Shown piece by piece: positions 1 to 5,975 of a stretch of 11,476 bases of DNA. This DNA is from an uncultured Bacilli bacterium (GTDB lineage: Bacteria > Bacillota_I > Bacilli_A > RF39 > UBA660). The notes beneath the pieces were generated by a model. The model ran no database searches, had not been told where the DNA came from, and saw only the letters and a list, made by a program, of their open reading frames with translations. Numbering within the stretch: the stretch's first letter is position 1; the number at the start of each line of letters is the position of its first letter. The position numbers and the translations under genes are program-made. Location of the stretch: contig CANQRJ010000038.1 in assembly GCA_947626215.1 (NCBI GenBank), positions 1 through 11,476 on the forward strand, in the 5' to 3' direction.

Positions 1-1256
1 ATAAAGAATGTAGTAGTAAAAGTAAAAGTTATATAGATAAAGAGTATGGAGCTTGTAGTAAAACATGTGGAGGAGGAATAAAAACAAGAAGATATCAAGA
101 GAAAGATAACAATACAGGAGCAAACTGTGGAAATGTAGAAACCGAAACGGCCACATGTAATACTCAAAGTTGTGGACCTACCTTGACATCTTTGGGAGAC
201 GTACCAAATGGATGGTATGATTTTTCTCCATTAAATAGCAATACATTTGTAGGAATTTTAGGAGATGACAATGGAAAAGAAGCTTGGTTATATGGGTGGT
301 TTAATTGTCCGGGTTCATGGGATGAAAAAGATTGTAGATGTAAACGAACAAGTAGTTGTACTGGAAAATCATCTTCAAGTGATGCTTCTTATATAAATAT
401 GGCTTTATTTCATTATGATGGAAATAAAATTACTATGTCAACTCCAAAAACTATTTTATCTGGGAATAATGGTTCTGGATATTATCCAGATATTACTCGT
501 ATAAATAGTACGACAGTAGCAATTGTAGGATATAGTACAGTCACATATAGACAATATGTAAATTCTTCAGATGTATTTTATTCAAGTGGTCGTTTTTCTG
601 TTGTAAATATAAATGGAGAAAATATTTCTGTTAAAAAAACAGTTGTTCTAAGCTTGGATAATACTTATAATTCTGAAACACCTGATTTTATTTGTTTGAA
701 TGATGGCCTTTGTTATATTACTACATGGAAACGAACTAGTGATACAGGTACAACTATAACTGTAAATTATAATACTTTTGAAATGGCTAGCCATTCAGCC
801 AGTCGGTGGGGATCTGTTTCTTCCTATGCCGATAAAGAAAACGGCGGAGGTTGTGGTTTTCAGTCAAGTGGAGTTACATTTCAAGGAAAATGTTTATCTT
901 TGTATACTAGTGGTAGTTCTTATCAATTTTATTTTGGAGGTATTCGAACAAAAGTAGATATGACGAATTCAAAATATCAATACCGTTCTGTGTCTGGTTC
1001 TAGAGTCTTTGTTTTAGGAACTAATACATTTGGACTTTATTATTATATATATGATTCAACAGCAAAAGAATATCATTATTATATTGATTTTTTCTATTAT
1101 GATGGAACAGAAATAAAATTACGTGAAACAAAAGAAATTGATAGTAGTTTGTCTAGTTTTATTCATGTAAGTAATGATTCCATTGCTATTCGCAAAAAAG
1201 AAGATGGAAATCGAGAATTTATAAAGATTAGTGGAAATTATACATTAACTAATTAG
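1..1256 (+). CDS. C-terminal part of a TSP1-repeat surface/secreted protein (5' end outside window)
   Basis: The frame is open from nucleotide 3 to the TAG at 1254-1256, giving 417 visible residues with no start, so the true start lies left of the window; the TTG at 183 is only internal. Residues about 10-59 fit a thrombospondin type 1 repeat: CSKTCGGG (C18, C22), basic TRR, then C42, C52 and C57. The usual Trp residues are Tyr or absent, and the Cys normally after R-x-R is missing. C3 could be the last cysteine of a preceding repeat. Residues about 130-401 hold roughly four loosely similar 45-50 residue units (a strand ending in F-x-Y-D-G or similar, a polar stretch, then N-S-T-T-V-A-I-like), which suggests a beta-propeller or beta-sandwich. 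A Cys-rich loop (NCPG, DCRCK, SCTG) lies near residues 101-120. There is no LPxTG or C-terminal membrane segment, so any anchor is N-terminal. TSP1 domains are known for extracellular adhesion; binding here is inference. Confidence 0.8.
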   Translation, partial: KECSSKSKSYIDKEYGACSKTCGGGIKTRRYQEKDNNTGANCGNVETETATCNTQSCGPTLTSLGDVPNGWYDFSPLNSNTFVGILGDDNGKEAWLYGWFNCPGSWDEKDCRCKRTSSCTGKSSSSDASYINMALFHYDGNKITMSTPKTILSGNNGSGYYPDITRINSTTVAIVGYSTVTYRQYVNSSDVFYSSGRFSVVNINGENISVKKTVVLSLDNTYNSETPDFICLNDGLCYITTWKRTSDTGTTITVNYNTFEMASHSASRWGSVSSYADKENGGGCGFQSSGVTFQGKCLSLYTSGSSYQFYFGGIRTKVDMTNSKYQYRSVSGSRVFVLGTNTFGLYYYIYDSTAKEYHYYIDFFYYDGTEIKLRETKEIDSSLSSFIHVSNDSIAIRKKEDGNREFIKISGNYTLTN

Positions 1257-1273
1257 TATGAAAGGATAGGATT

Positions 1274-2779
1274 ATGAAAAAAATTTGTATGGTTATTTTA
1301 GATGGATTTGGTTATAGTGACAATAAACTTGGAAATGCTGTTATGATGTCCAATCCTAGACATTTTCTAGATTTATGGAATAAATATCCACATTCTTTAT
1401 TGTCTGCTAGTGAAGAAAGCGTCGGATTAGAACCTGGGCAATTTGGTAATAGTGAAGTAGGGCATAGTACAATCGGTGCAGGAAGACGAATCAAACAAAG
1501 TATTGCTTTGTTAAGCGAGTTTTTAAATGGAAATCCTATGAATCACGAAAATTTTGCTAAGATGATTCAATATACTAAAGAATCAAATAAAAATTTACAT
1601 GTTATGGGTTTGTTTAGTGATGGAAAAGTTCATTCAAGTTTAGATCATTTTTTATCTTTGTTGGATGTTCTTCATAAAGAAAATGTTAAAAATGTCTATT
1701 TTCATTTAATTAGTGATGGAAGAGATACTGAGACAAAAGCATTATATACTTTTATTGTTAAATTAGAAGAAAAAATTAAAGAAACCGGTATTGGTGTTAT
1801 CGCGTCTATATGTGGTCGTTATTATGCAATGGATCGTGATAAAAATTGGGATAGAACTAAAAAATATTATGACTTATTAGTAAATGATGTCGGTATTGTT
1901 ACGCCTAATATACCGTTAATGATTCAAAAATGTTATGAAAAAAATATTACAGATGAATTTTTACCTCCTTTAAAAACAAAACAATTTAAAACGATTCAAG
2001 ATGGAGATTCTATTTTATGGATGAATTATAGAACCGATCGTGCCAAACAAATTATATCTTCGTTTGTTAATGAAAATTTTGATGGCTTTCCAAGAAGAAA
2101 AGTGAATGTGGATGTTTATACTTTTTTACCTATTGATCCTAAGATTAAAACAAATTATTTTTTAGAAAGAGAAGTAATTCAAAATCCTTTGGGTGTATAT
2201 TTATCTAATTTAGGACTTACTCAAGCACGGATTGCAGAGACCGAAAAATATGCACATGTTACTTATTTTTTTGATGGAGAAAGTAATAGCTCTTTAGATG
2301 GATGTCAAAAATTTTTAATTCCTTCTCCAAAAGTTGCTACTTATGATTTAAAACCAGAGATGAGCGCGATTGATGTTACTAAAAAATGTATTTCCTGTAT
2401 GGAAAAAGATTTTGATTTTATTTTAATTAATTATGCGAATCCTGATATGGTTGGTCATACTGGTAACCTAGATGCGGCTATTAAAGCTTGTATTACCGCG
2501 GATTTTTGTTTAAATGTATTAAGAGAAAAAGCAGAAGAAAATTTTTATACTTTAGTTATTTTAGCAGATCATGGCAATGCGGATCAAATGTTGGATGAAA
2601 AAGGAAATCCAGTCACTACACATACTTTAAGTAAGGTGCCATTTATTATTACAGATCCAAAAATTTCTTTAAAAGAAAATGGAGATTTAACGAATGTTGC
2701 ACCAACGGTACTTGAATATATGGAAATTGCAATTCCAAAAGAGATGAAAGATACAGAAAGTTTGTTAAAGAAAAATTAA
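1274..2779 (+). CDS. gpmI: 2,3-bisphosphoglycerate-independent phosphoglycerate mutase
   Basis: Converts 3-phosphoglycerate to 2-phosphoglycerate in cytosolic glycolysis, using two Mn ions and a phosphoserine intermediate. At 501 residues it is near the usual 510. The alkaline-phosphatase-type metal site is complete: D10 (LDGFG), catalytic S60 (GNSEVGH), D391 and H395 (NPDMVGH), D432 and H433 (ADHGNAD) and H450 (THTLS). Substrate-binding residues are also visible: H120, the SDGRD segment at 148-151 or so, R182, R188, R253 and R256 (YRTDRAKQ) and K325. The ATG at 1274 has AAAGGA at 1261-1266 at good spacing. Only 17 bases separate it from the stop of the TSP1-protein gene and no promoter is visible between them, so co-transcription is likely unless a promoter lies inside the upstream gene. 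No other glycolytic gene is adjacent. Confidence 0.97.
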   Translation: MKKICMVILDGFGYSDNKLGNAVMMSNPRHFLDLWNKYPHSLLSASEESVGLEPGQFGNSEVGHSTIGAGRRIKQSIALLSEFLNGNPMNHENFAKMIQYTKESNKNLHVMGLFSDGKVHSSLDHFLSLLDVLHKENVKNVYFHLISDGRDTETKALYTFIVKLEEKIKETGIGVIASICGRYYAMDRDKNWDRTKKYYDLLVNDVGIVTPNIPLMIQKCYEKNITDEFLPPLKTKQFKTIQDGDSILWMNYRTDRAKQIISSFVNENFDGFPRRKVNVDVYTFLPIDPKIKTNYFLEREVIQNPLGVYLSNLGLTQARIAETEKYAHVTYFFDGESNSSLDGCQKFLIPSPKVATYDLKPEMSAIDVTKKCISCMEKDFDFILINYANPDMVGHTGNLDAAIKACITADFCLNVLREKAEENFYTLVILADHGNADQMLDEKGNPVTTHTLSKVPFIITDPKISLKENGDLTNVAPTVLEYMEIAIPKEMKDTESLLKKN

Positions 2780-2800
2780 CCTAACAAAAAGAATATTTTT

Positions 2801-2837
2801 CCTTTTGCCATCATTATTTGTAATATGATGAAAAAGG
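2801..2837. repeat. Two-step inverted repeat downstream of gpmI
   Basis: CCTTTT (2801-2806) pairs with AAAAGG (2832-2837), and inside it CATCAT (2809-2814) pairs with ATGATG (2825-2830), with a 10-base loop and a small bulge. It lies 21 bases after the gpmI stop. No T-run follows (GGGGTTTACA comes next), so it is a poor intrinsic terminator. It may protect the 3' end of the gpmI mRNA or be a protein site upstream of the rpsF promoter. Confidence 0.5.
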
Positions 2838-2839
2838 GG

Positions 2840-2868
2840 TTTACATTCAAAGTAAAGAATGTTAAAAT
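2840..2868 (+). promoter_or_regulatory. SigA-type promoter for rpsF-ssb-rpsR
   Basis: TTTACA at 2840-2845 and TAAAAT at 2863-2868 are 17 bases apart; each differs from its consensus hexamer by one base. Transcription would start near 2875, about 68 bases before the rpsF ATG. The predicted start falls inside the first hairpin of the leader. Confidence 0.65.
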
Positions 2869-2916
2869 AAAAGCCGAGTAATGAAGTTACTCCTTGCTTT
2901 TTATTTTATAAAAAGC
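2869..2916 (+). promoter_or_regulatory. Structured rpsF leader, possible S6:S18 autoregulatory element
   Basis: Two hairpins share one arm. In the first, AAAAGC (2869-2874) pairs with GCTTTT (2896-2901), enclosing GAGTAA (2876-2881) paired with TTACTC (2887-2892) around a TGAAG loop; a CCG lies at 2874-2876. In the second, GCTTTTTA (2896-2903) pairs with TAAAAAGC (2909-2916) around a 5-base loop. The two cannot form together. Leaders of rpsF operons in many bacteria carry a motif with a conserved CCG bound by the S6:S18 complex; position and the CCG fit this, but the full consensus could not be checked. The first hairpin plus the T-rich tail could instead terminate transcripts arriving from gpmI. 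Confidence 0.5.
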
Positions 2917-2942
2917 CATTAGACCATAAGGAGGTGTAGAAA

Positions 2943-3233
2943 ATGAACAAATACGAAATTATGTTTATTGTAAAAGCAACTATGGAAAGTTCTGACATTA
3001 AGAAAACTGCAGATACTTACAAAAAGTTAATTTCTGATTTAAAAGGAAAAGTTTCTGAAATGAAAGAACTTGGAGAAAAGCATCTAGCTTATCCAATTAA
3101 CAAAGAAATAAATGGATATTATTATGTAATGCAAGTTGAAACAGATAAAGATGCAATTCAAGAATTTGATCGTAAGATTCGTTTAGATGAAAATGTATTA
3201 AGACATTTAATCATTCGTAAAGAAGAGGAGTAG
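2943..3233 (+). CDS. rpsF: 30S ribosomal protein S6
   Basis: A 96-residue S6, a component of the 30S platform that binds 16S rRNA together with S18. It begins with the typical N-K-Y-E-I-M-F-I-V strand and has the single-domain ferredoxin-like alternation of strands and helices, including the LAYPINK and GYYYVMQV strands and a C-terminal LRHLIIRKEEE end. AAGGAGGTG at 2928-2936, six bases before the ATG, is the strongest ribosome binding site in the window. It is first in the rpsF-ssb-rpsR operon and is probably controlled by the upstream leader. Confidence 0.97.
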   Translation: MNKYEIMFIVKATMESSDIKKTADTYKKLISDLKGKVSEMKELGEKHLAYPINKEINGYYYVMQVETDKDAIQEFDRKIRLDENVLRHLIIRKEEE

Positions 3234-3236
3234 TTT

Positions 3237-3713
3237 ATGAATAAGGTGATTTTAATTGGTAGATTAGCAAGAGATCCAGAACTTCGAACGACAGGAAGTG
3301 GAATATCTGTAACAAGATTTACAGTAGCCGTAAATCGTCCATTTAATTCACAAAATGGTGGACAAAATCAAGCAGATTTTATTGGATGTATTGCATGGCG
3401 TAGACAAGCAGAAAATATAGCTAAATATTGTACTAAGGGTTCACAAGTAGCCGTAGAAGGAAGAATTCAAACGGGTTCTTTTGATGGTCAAGATGGACAA
3501 AAACACTATACGACTGATATTATAGCAGATAACGTTACTTTCTTAGGAAGTAGAAGTGATTCCAATAATCAAAGTGGATACTCTCAAAGTTATTCACAAC
3601 CAATGCCATCTTATGATGAACAAGAGCCTTTACCATCTACAGATGTAACTGAAGACCCATTTAAAGATTTTGGGGATGAAGTAGCTCTTTCAGATGACGA
3701 CTTACCATTCTAA
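3237..3713 (+). CDS. ssb: Single-stranded DNA-binding protein
   Basis: Binds single-stranded DNA at replication forks and in repair. At 158 residues it has an N-terminal OB fold (about 1-105: NKVILIGRLARDPELR start, aromatic W54 in CIAWRR, GSQVAVEGRI strand), then a flexible Ser/Gln/Pro-rich linker (about 106-148), and the acidic tip DDDLPF that recruits replication and repair partners. The ATG is three bases after the rpsF stop and its ribosome binding site (GAGGAG, 3225-3230) lies inside the end of rpsF, so translation of the two genes is probably coupled. The order rpsF-ssb-rpsR is the common one in Bacillota and ties SSB level to ribosomal protein supply. Confidence 0.97.
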   Translation: MNKVILIGRLARDPELRTTGSGISVTRFTVAVNRPFNSQNGGQNQADFIGCIAWRRQAENIAKYCTKGSQVAVEGRIQTGSFDGQDGQKHYTTDIIADNVTFLGSRSDSNNQSGYSQSYSQPMPSYDEQEPLPSTDVTEDPFKDFGDEVALSDDDLPF

Positions 3714-3734
3714 AAAAGAAAGGAGAGTACAAAA

Positions 3735-3950
3735 ATGGCAGAATTTAGAAGAAAAAAGAAAAAAATTTGTCAAATGTGTGCTGGAAAAAGTGTAGATTAT
3801 AAAGATGTTATGATTATTAATAAATATATTAGTGATAAAGGTAAAATTTTACCTAGACGTATGACAGGTGCATGCGCAAAACATCAAAGACACATTGCAG
3901 AACAAATTAAATATGCAAGATTTATGGCATTGATTCCATTTGTAAAATAA
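3735..3950 (+). CDS. rpsR: 30S ribosomal protein S18, zinc-binding (C+) form
   Basis: A 71-residue S18, partner of S6 on the 30S platform. The core DYKDV, GKILPRRMTG and C-terminal MALIPFVK are characteristic. It keeps a full set of potential zinc ligands: C12 and C15 (CQMC), C47 and H50 (CAKH), with H53 nearby. Many bacterial S18 proteins, including those of B. subtilis and E. coli, have lost these, so this is the C+ type. GAAAGGAG at 3718-3725 precedes the ATG. It is the last gene of the operon and is followed by a terminator. Confidence 0.96.
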   Translation: MAEFRRKKKKICQMCAGKSVDYKDVMIINKYISDKGKILPRRMTGACAKHQRHIAEQIKYARFMALIPFVK

Positions 3951-3980
3951 AATACCAATTTTAAATTTGGTATTTTTTTT
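3949..3980. terminator. Intrinsic terminator after rpsR, probably bidirectional
   Basis: AATACCAA (3951-3958) pairs with TTGGTATT (3967-3974) around an 8-base AT loop, followed by an unbroken run of T to 3980. On the minus strand the same stem is followed by TTTTATTTTA, so it can also end the convergent gene whose stop codon (3979-3981) touches it. Confidence 0.85.
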
Positions 3981-4782
3981 ACATTTTAAATGAATTAGAA
4001 ATTTTATGTATTAAATAATCATTTAATTGATCTTTCAAACAATCTAAAGAAATGTTTTGAAAAAATTGAGAATCCATTTGAATACCTACATTTGATAAGT
4101 AAGAAAAAATATCTTTTATTTCAATGAAGTGGGGAAATATTTTGCAAAATGATTCATGATAAAAAGAATCATTATAAAAAATTTTGCATATTTCTAAAGC
4201 ATATCTAAATTCTTCTATAGAGCGACATTCTAAAATGCGAGTTGTAAATAAAATACTTTTTTTAATTTGCTCAAAATTTAATGTTTTTCCCAAAATATAT
4301 TCTTTTTCTAACTCTATATCTGTAGTTAACATGTATTGCATCTCTGTTTTAAACTCAGATACGGTATAATACTCTTTATCTTTAATCGTGTTGGGTTTAA
4401 ATGAAATAATCTTAATTTTTACTTTTGTTTCGAAATCCTTTTCAAATTCTTCTACCAATTGAAGCATATCTAAAATAAATTGATATTGAAAAAAAGTAAA
4501 TGCTTTATTATTGGGCAAAAATAAATAAAGATTTTTTCCTTCTGATGCAAAATACAAATTGTTACGATAATCGAGATTAAAATAAGCAATAGGCTCTTCA
4601 TGAGTTAAGTTAAATAGATCTAAAATTTTTGTTAAGTGAACCATATATTCATTTTTATCATATTGAGAATAAAAAAGAGATTGTTTATTTGTAATAAGTA
4701 AAACGGCTTTTAAACGTCCATGTCTTTCACATTCAGAAAAATATTCATATATATTTCGATTTAAATTTTTTTCATCTAACAT
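3979..4782 (-). CDS. Unrecognised cytosolic protein, 267 residues
   Basis: I do not recognise this family. The ATG at 4782 is chosen because AAGGA (minus strand, 4793-4797) lies 10 bases before it; a longer reading from a TTG at 4824 lacks such a site. The product has no signal peptide or membrane segment and is rich in Phe, Tyr, Lys and Glu. The N-terminal half alternates short strands and helices (KAVLLITNKQSLFY at 25-38; IAYFNL and NLYLFLP near 65-90), somewhat like a small sensory or PAS-like fold. The C-terminal half (about 170-263) is mostly helical, with scattered Cys (C186, C199, C213, C248) and no metal motif. It diverges from the HTH gene across a repeat-bearing spacer, which suggests control by, or partnership with, that regulator. 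It converges on rpsR at a shared terminator. It is on the opposite strand to every other gene here. Confidence 0.75.
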   Translation of the reverse strand: MLDEKNLNRNIYEYFSECERHGRLKAVLLITNKQSLFYSQYDKNEYMVHLTKILDLFNLTHEEPIAYFNLDYRNNLYFASEGKNLYLFLPNNKAFTFFQYQFILDMLQLVEEFEKDFETKVKIKIISFKPNTIKDKEYYTVSEFKTEMQYMLTTDIELEKEYILGKTLNFEQIKKSILFTTRILECRSIEEFRYALEICKIFYNDSFYHESFCKIFPHFIEIKDIFSYLSNVGIQMDSQFFQNISLDCLKDQLNDYLIHKISNSFKM

Positions 4783-4792
4783 AATATCGACA

Positions 4793-4797
4793 TCCTT
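4793..4797 (-). promoter_or_regulatory. Ribosome binding site fixing the start of the minus-strand gene
   Basis: AAGGA on the minus strand lies 10 bases before the ATG at 4782. It supports that start over the in-frame TTG 42 bases upstream. Confidence 0.6.
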
Positions 4798-4850
4798 AAT
4801 ATTATTGTAAAATAAATGAATCAAAAAGTCTAATAGTATTTAATATGACA

Positions 4851-4898
4851 TCAAAACAATTTCTTTTTATCTTTCTCTTTAAAAGCTTTTAAATCCAT
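4851..4898 (-). CDS. 15-codon ORF in the leader of the minus-strand gene, possible leader peptide
   Basis: ATG at 4898 to TGA at 4851 encodes MDLKAFKEKDKKKLF, preceded by AGGA (4906-4909, minus strand) at 7-base spacing, a good ribosome binding site. It sits between the putative promoter (4946-4974) and the start of the 267-residue gene at 4782, so it would be translated first on the same mRNA. The peptide is highly basic, with no run of one amino acid that would point to attenuation. It could be a leader peptide, a small protein or chance; expression is not shown. Confidence 0.3.
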   Translation of the reverse strand: MDLKAFKEKDKKKLF

Positions 4899-4924
4899 AT
4901 CACTTTCCTACTTTCTTTAAAAGT

Positions 4925-4967
4925 TATAACACAAATTAGCAAAAAAATATAACTAAAAATAGCAAAA
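4925..4967. repeat. Pair of 20-bp direct repeats, candidate operator
   Basis: Two copies, 4925-4944 and 4948-4967, both begin TATAAC and end TAGCAAAA; they match at 17 of 20 positions. The 23-base period is about two helical turns, placing both on the same DNA face. They lie between the divergent HTH gene and the 267-residue gene. A partial third echo (AAGCAATTTT, 4969-4978) overlaps the 6-bp inverted repeat CAAAAT...ATTTTG (4963-4979). The position is that expected for binding sites of the adjacent tandem-HTH protein. Confidence 0.55.
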
Positions 4968-4974
4968 TAAGCAA
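4946..4974 (-). promoter_or_regulatory. Possible promoter for the minus-strand gene
   Basis: On the minus strand, TTGCTT (4974-4969) and TATATT (4951-4946) are separated by 17 bases. The -10 is good and the -35 is weak. It overlaps the second direct repeat, so a protein bound there would block it. No convincing promoter for the plus-strand HTH gene was found in the same spacer. Confidence 0.35.
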
Positions 4975-5004
4975 TTTTGTTGTTCACAATGGAAAAATAA
5001 CTTT

Positions 5005-5010
5005 AGGTGG
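5005..5010 (+). promoter_or_regulatory. Ribosome binding site deciding a TTG start for the HTH gene
   Basis: AGGTGG lies five bases before the TTG at 5016. The alternative GTG at 5007 would sit inside this site. Confidence 0.6.
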
Positions 5011-5015
5011 TTAGA

Positions 5016-5453
5016 TTGATAGGTTTAAAACGATTAAAAGATATTCGAGAAGATTATGATATTACTCAAGAACAAATGGCTAACATATTGGGAGTAAAAA
5101 GATCTGCTTATTCCTTATGGGAACTAGGTATCAGTGTGATTCCATTACCTAATCTTTGTGATTTTGCCAATTATTTTCATTATAGTTTGGATTATATATT
5201 AGGCCTTACAAACAATAGAAAGCATACTTCTTCTAAAACTGAATTATCCCTAAAAGTGTTAGGAGAGAATATGAAAAGTATTCGAAAAAAAGAAAAATTA
5301 TCTCAACAAGAAATGGCTAAAATATTAGATGTTACTCAAGCTTGTGTGGTTCGTTATGAAAAGGGGCTTATTTGTATATCGATTTCGAATCTTTATAAAT
5401 TTTGTAAAAAGTTTTCGATTTCTTTTCAAAAAATATGTGGTAAGGAAGAATAA
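5016..5453 (+). CDS. Tandem-HTH (XRE-family) DNA-binding regulator
   Basis: A 145-residue protein made almost only of two XRE/Cro-C1 helix-turn-helix domains. Domain 1 is about residues 4-62 (LKRLKDIRE, DITQEQMANILGV, then SLWELG and LDYILGL). Domain 2 is about 82-141 (LGENMKSIRKKEKLSQQEMA, ILDVTQACVVRYEKG). Both carry the Q-E-x-M-A helix and the recognition-helix pattern. A short linker (63-81) joins them and there is no ligand domain, membrane segment or peptidase motif. The TTG start at 5016 is preferred because AGGTGG (5005-5010) precedes it. Two domains in one chain suit two direct repeats such as those at 4925-4967, so autoregulation and control of the divergent gene are likely; this is inference. 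It sits in an insert between rpsR and rplI, where core genes would normally continue. Confidence 0.85.
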   Translation: MIGLKRLKDIREDYDITQEQMANILGVKRSAYSLWELGISVIPLPNLCDFANYFHYSLDYILGLTNNRKHTSSKTELSLKVLGENMKSIRKKEKLSQQEMAKILDVTQACVVRYEKGLICISISNLYKFCKKFSISFQKICGKEE

Positions 5454-5492
5454 GAAAAAATGCTTTGTACGCTATACGAATGAAAAAATATT

Positions 5493-5501
5493 TGATATAA
5501 T
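5493..5501 (+). promoter_or_regulatory. Extended -10 promoter for the rplI-dnaB run
   Basis: TGATATAAT at 5493-5501 is a perfect TGnTATAAT extended -10. No good -35 is present at 17-18 bases (TATACG at 5473-5478), as is usual for extended -10 promoters. The start would be near 5508, leaving a leader of about 20 bases before the rplI ATG. Confidence 0.65.
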
Positions 5502-5526
5502 AAGTTCACTTAAAGGAGGTTTTTTA

Positions 5527-5967
5527 ATGAAAGTAATTTTACTTAAAGATGTAAAAGGAAAAGGGAAAAAAGATGATATTATCGAAGTAAGTGATGGGTA
5601 TGGACAAAATTTTTTAATTAAACAAGGTCTTGCCGTTTTAGAAACCAAAAGAAGTAAAGAAGTTCTTGATAAAGAATTACTTACACGTCACTTAGAAGAA
5701 GAACAAAAAGTTAGTGTTTTAAATAACATCAAAAAGGAATTAGAAAATAAATCTTTTGAATTTAAAGTAAAAACTGGGAAAGAAGATAAAGTTTTTGGAG
5801 TGATATCAAGTAAACAAATTAGTGAAGAATTGAAAAATCATGGATTTTCAATTGATAAAAAATGTATTAAAATAGATGGAGTGATTGATTCACTAGGAAC
5901 TCATGAAGTAACAATTGAGTTACATAAAAGAGTGATTTTTAAAATAAAAGTAGTTTTAAAGAAGTAG
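5527..5967 (+). CDS. rplI: 50S ribosomal protein L9
   Basis: A 146-residue L9 (usual length about 148), an elongated protein at the base of the L1 stalk that affects frame maintenance. The N-terminal domain has the L9 signature (GKGKKDDIIEVSDGYGQNFL, then GLA), a long charged connecting helix follows (about 42-75), and the C-terminal domain includes GKEDKVFGVISSKQI and HEVTIELHKRV. The ATG at 5527 has AAAGGAGGT (5512-5520) six bases upstream; the frame is also open further left, across the end of the HTH gene, but that part is not L9. In B. subtilis gdpP lies just before rplI; here that place is taken by the HTH insert. dnaB starts nine bases after the stop codon. Confidence 0.97.
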   Translation: MKVILLKDVKGKGKKDDIIEVSDGYGQNFLIKQGLAVLETKRSKEVLDKELLTRHLEEEQKVSVLNNIKKELENKSFEFKVKTGKEDKVFGVISSKQISEELKNHGFSIDKKCIKIDGVIDSLGTHEVTIELHKRVIFKIKVVLKK

Positions 5968-5975
5968 GTGAGATG

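Noticed and set aside
183..1256. A complete 357-residue gene starting at the TTG at 183
   Set aside because: The frame is open back to nt 3 and the upstream part encodes a TSP1 repeat; there is no ribosome binding site before 183, so this is an internal codon of a longer gene.
5329..5526. An N-terminal extension of L9 overlapping the HTH gene
   Set aside because: The extension is not L9-like, overlaps another gene in a different frame, and the ATG at 5527 has a strong ribosome binding site.
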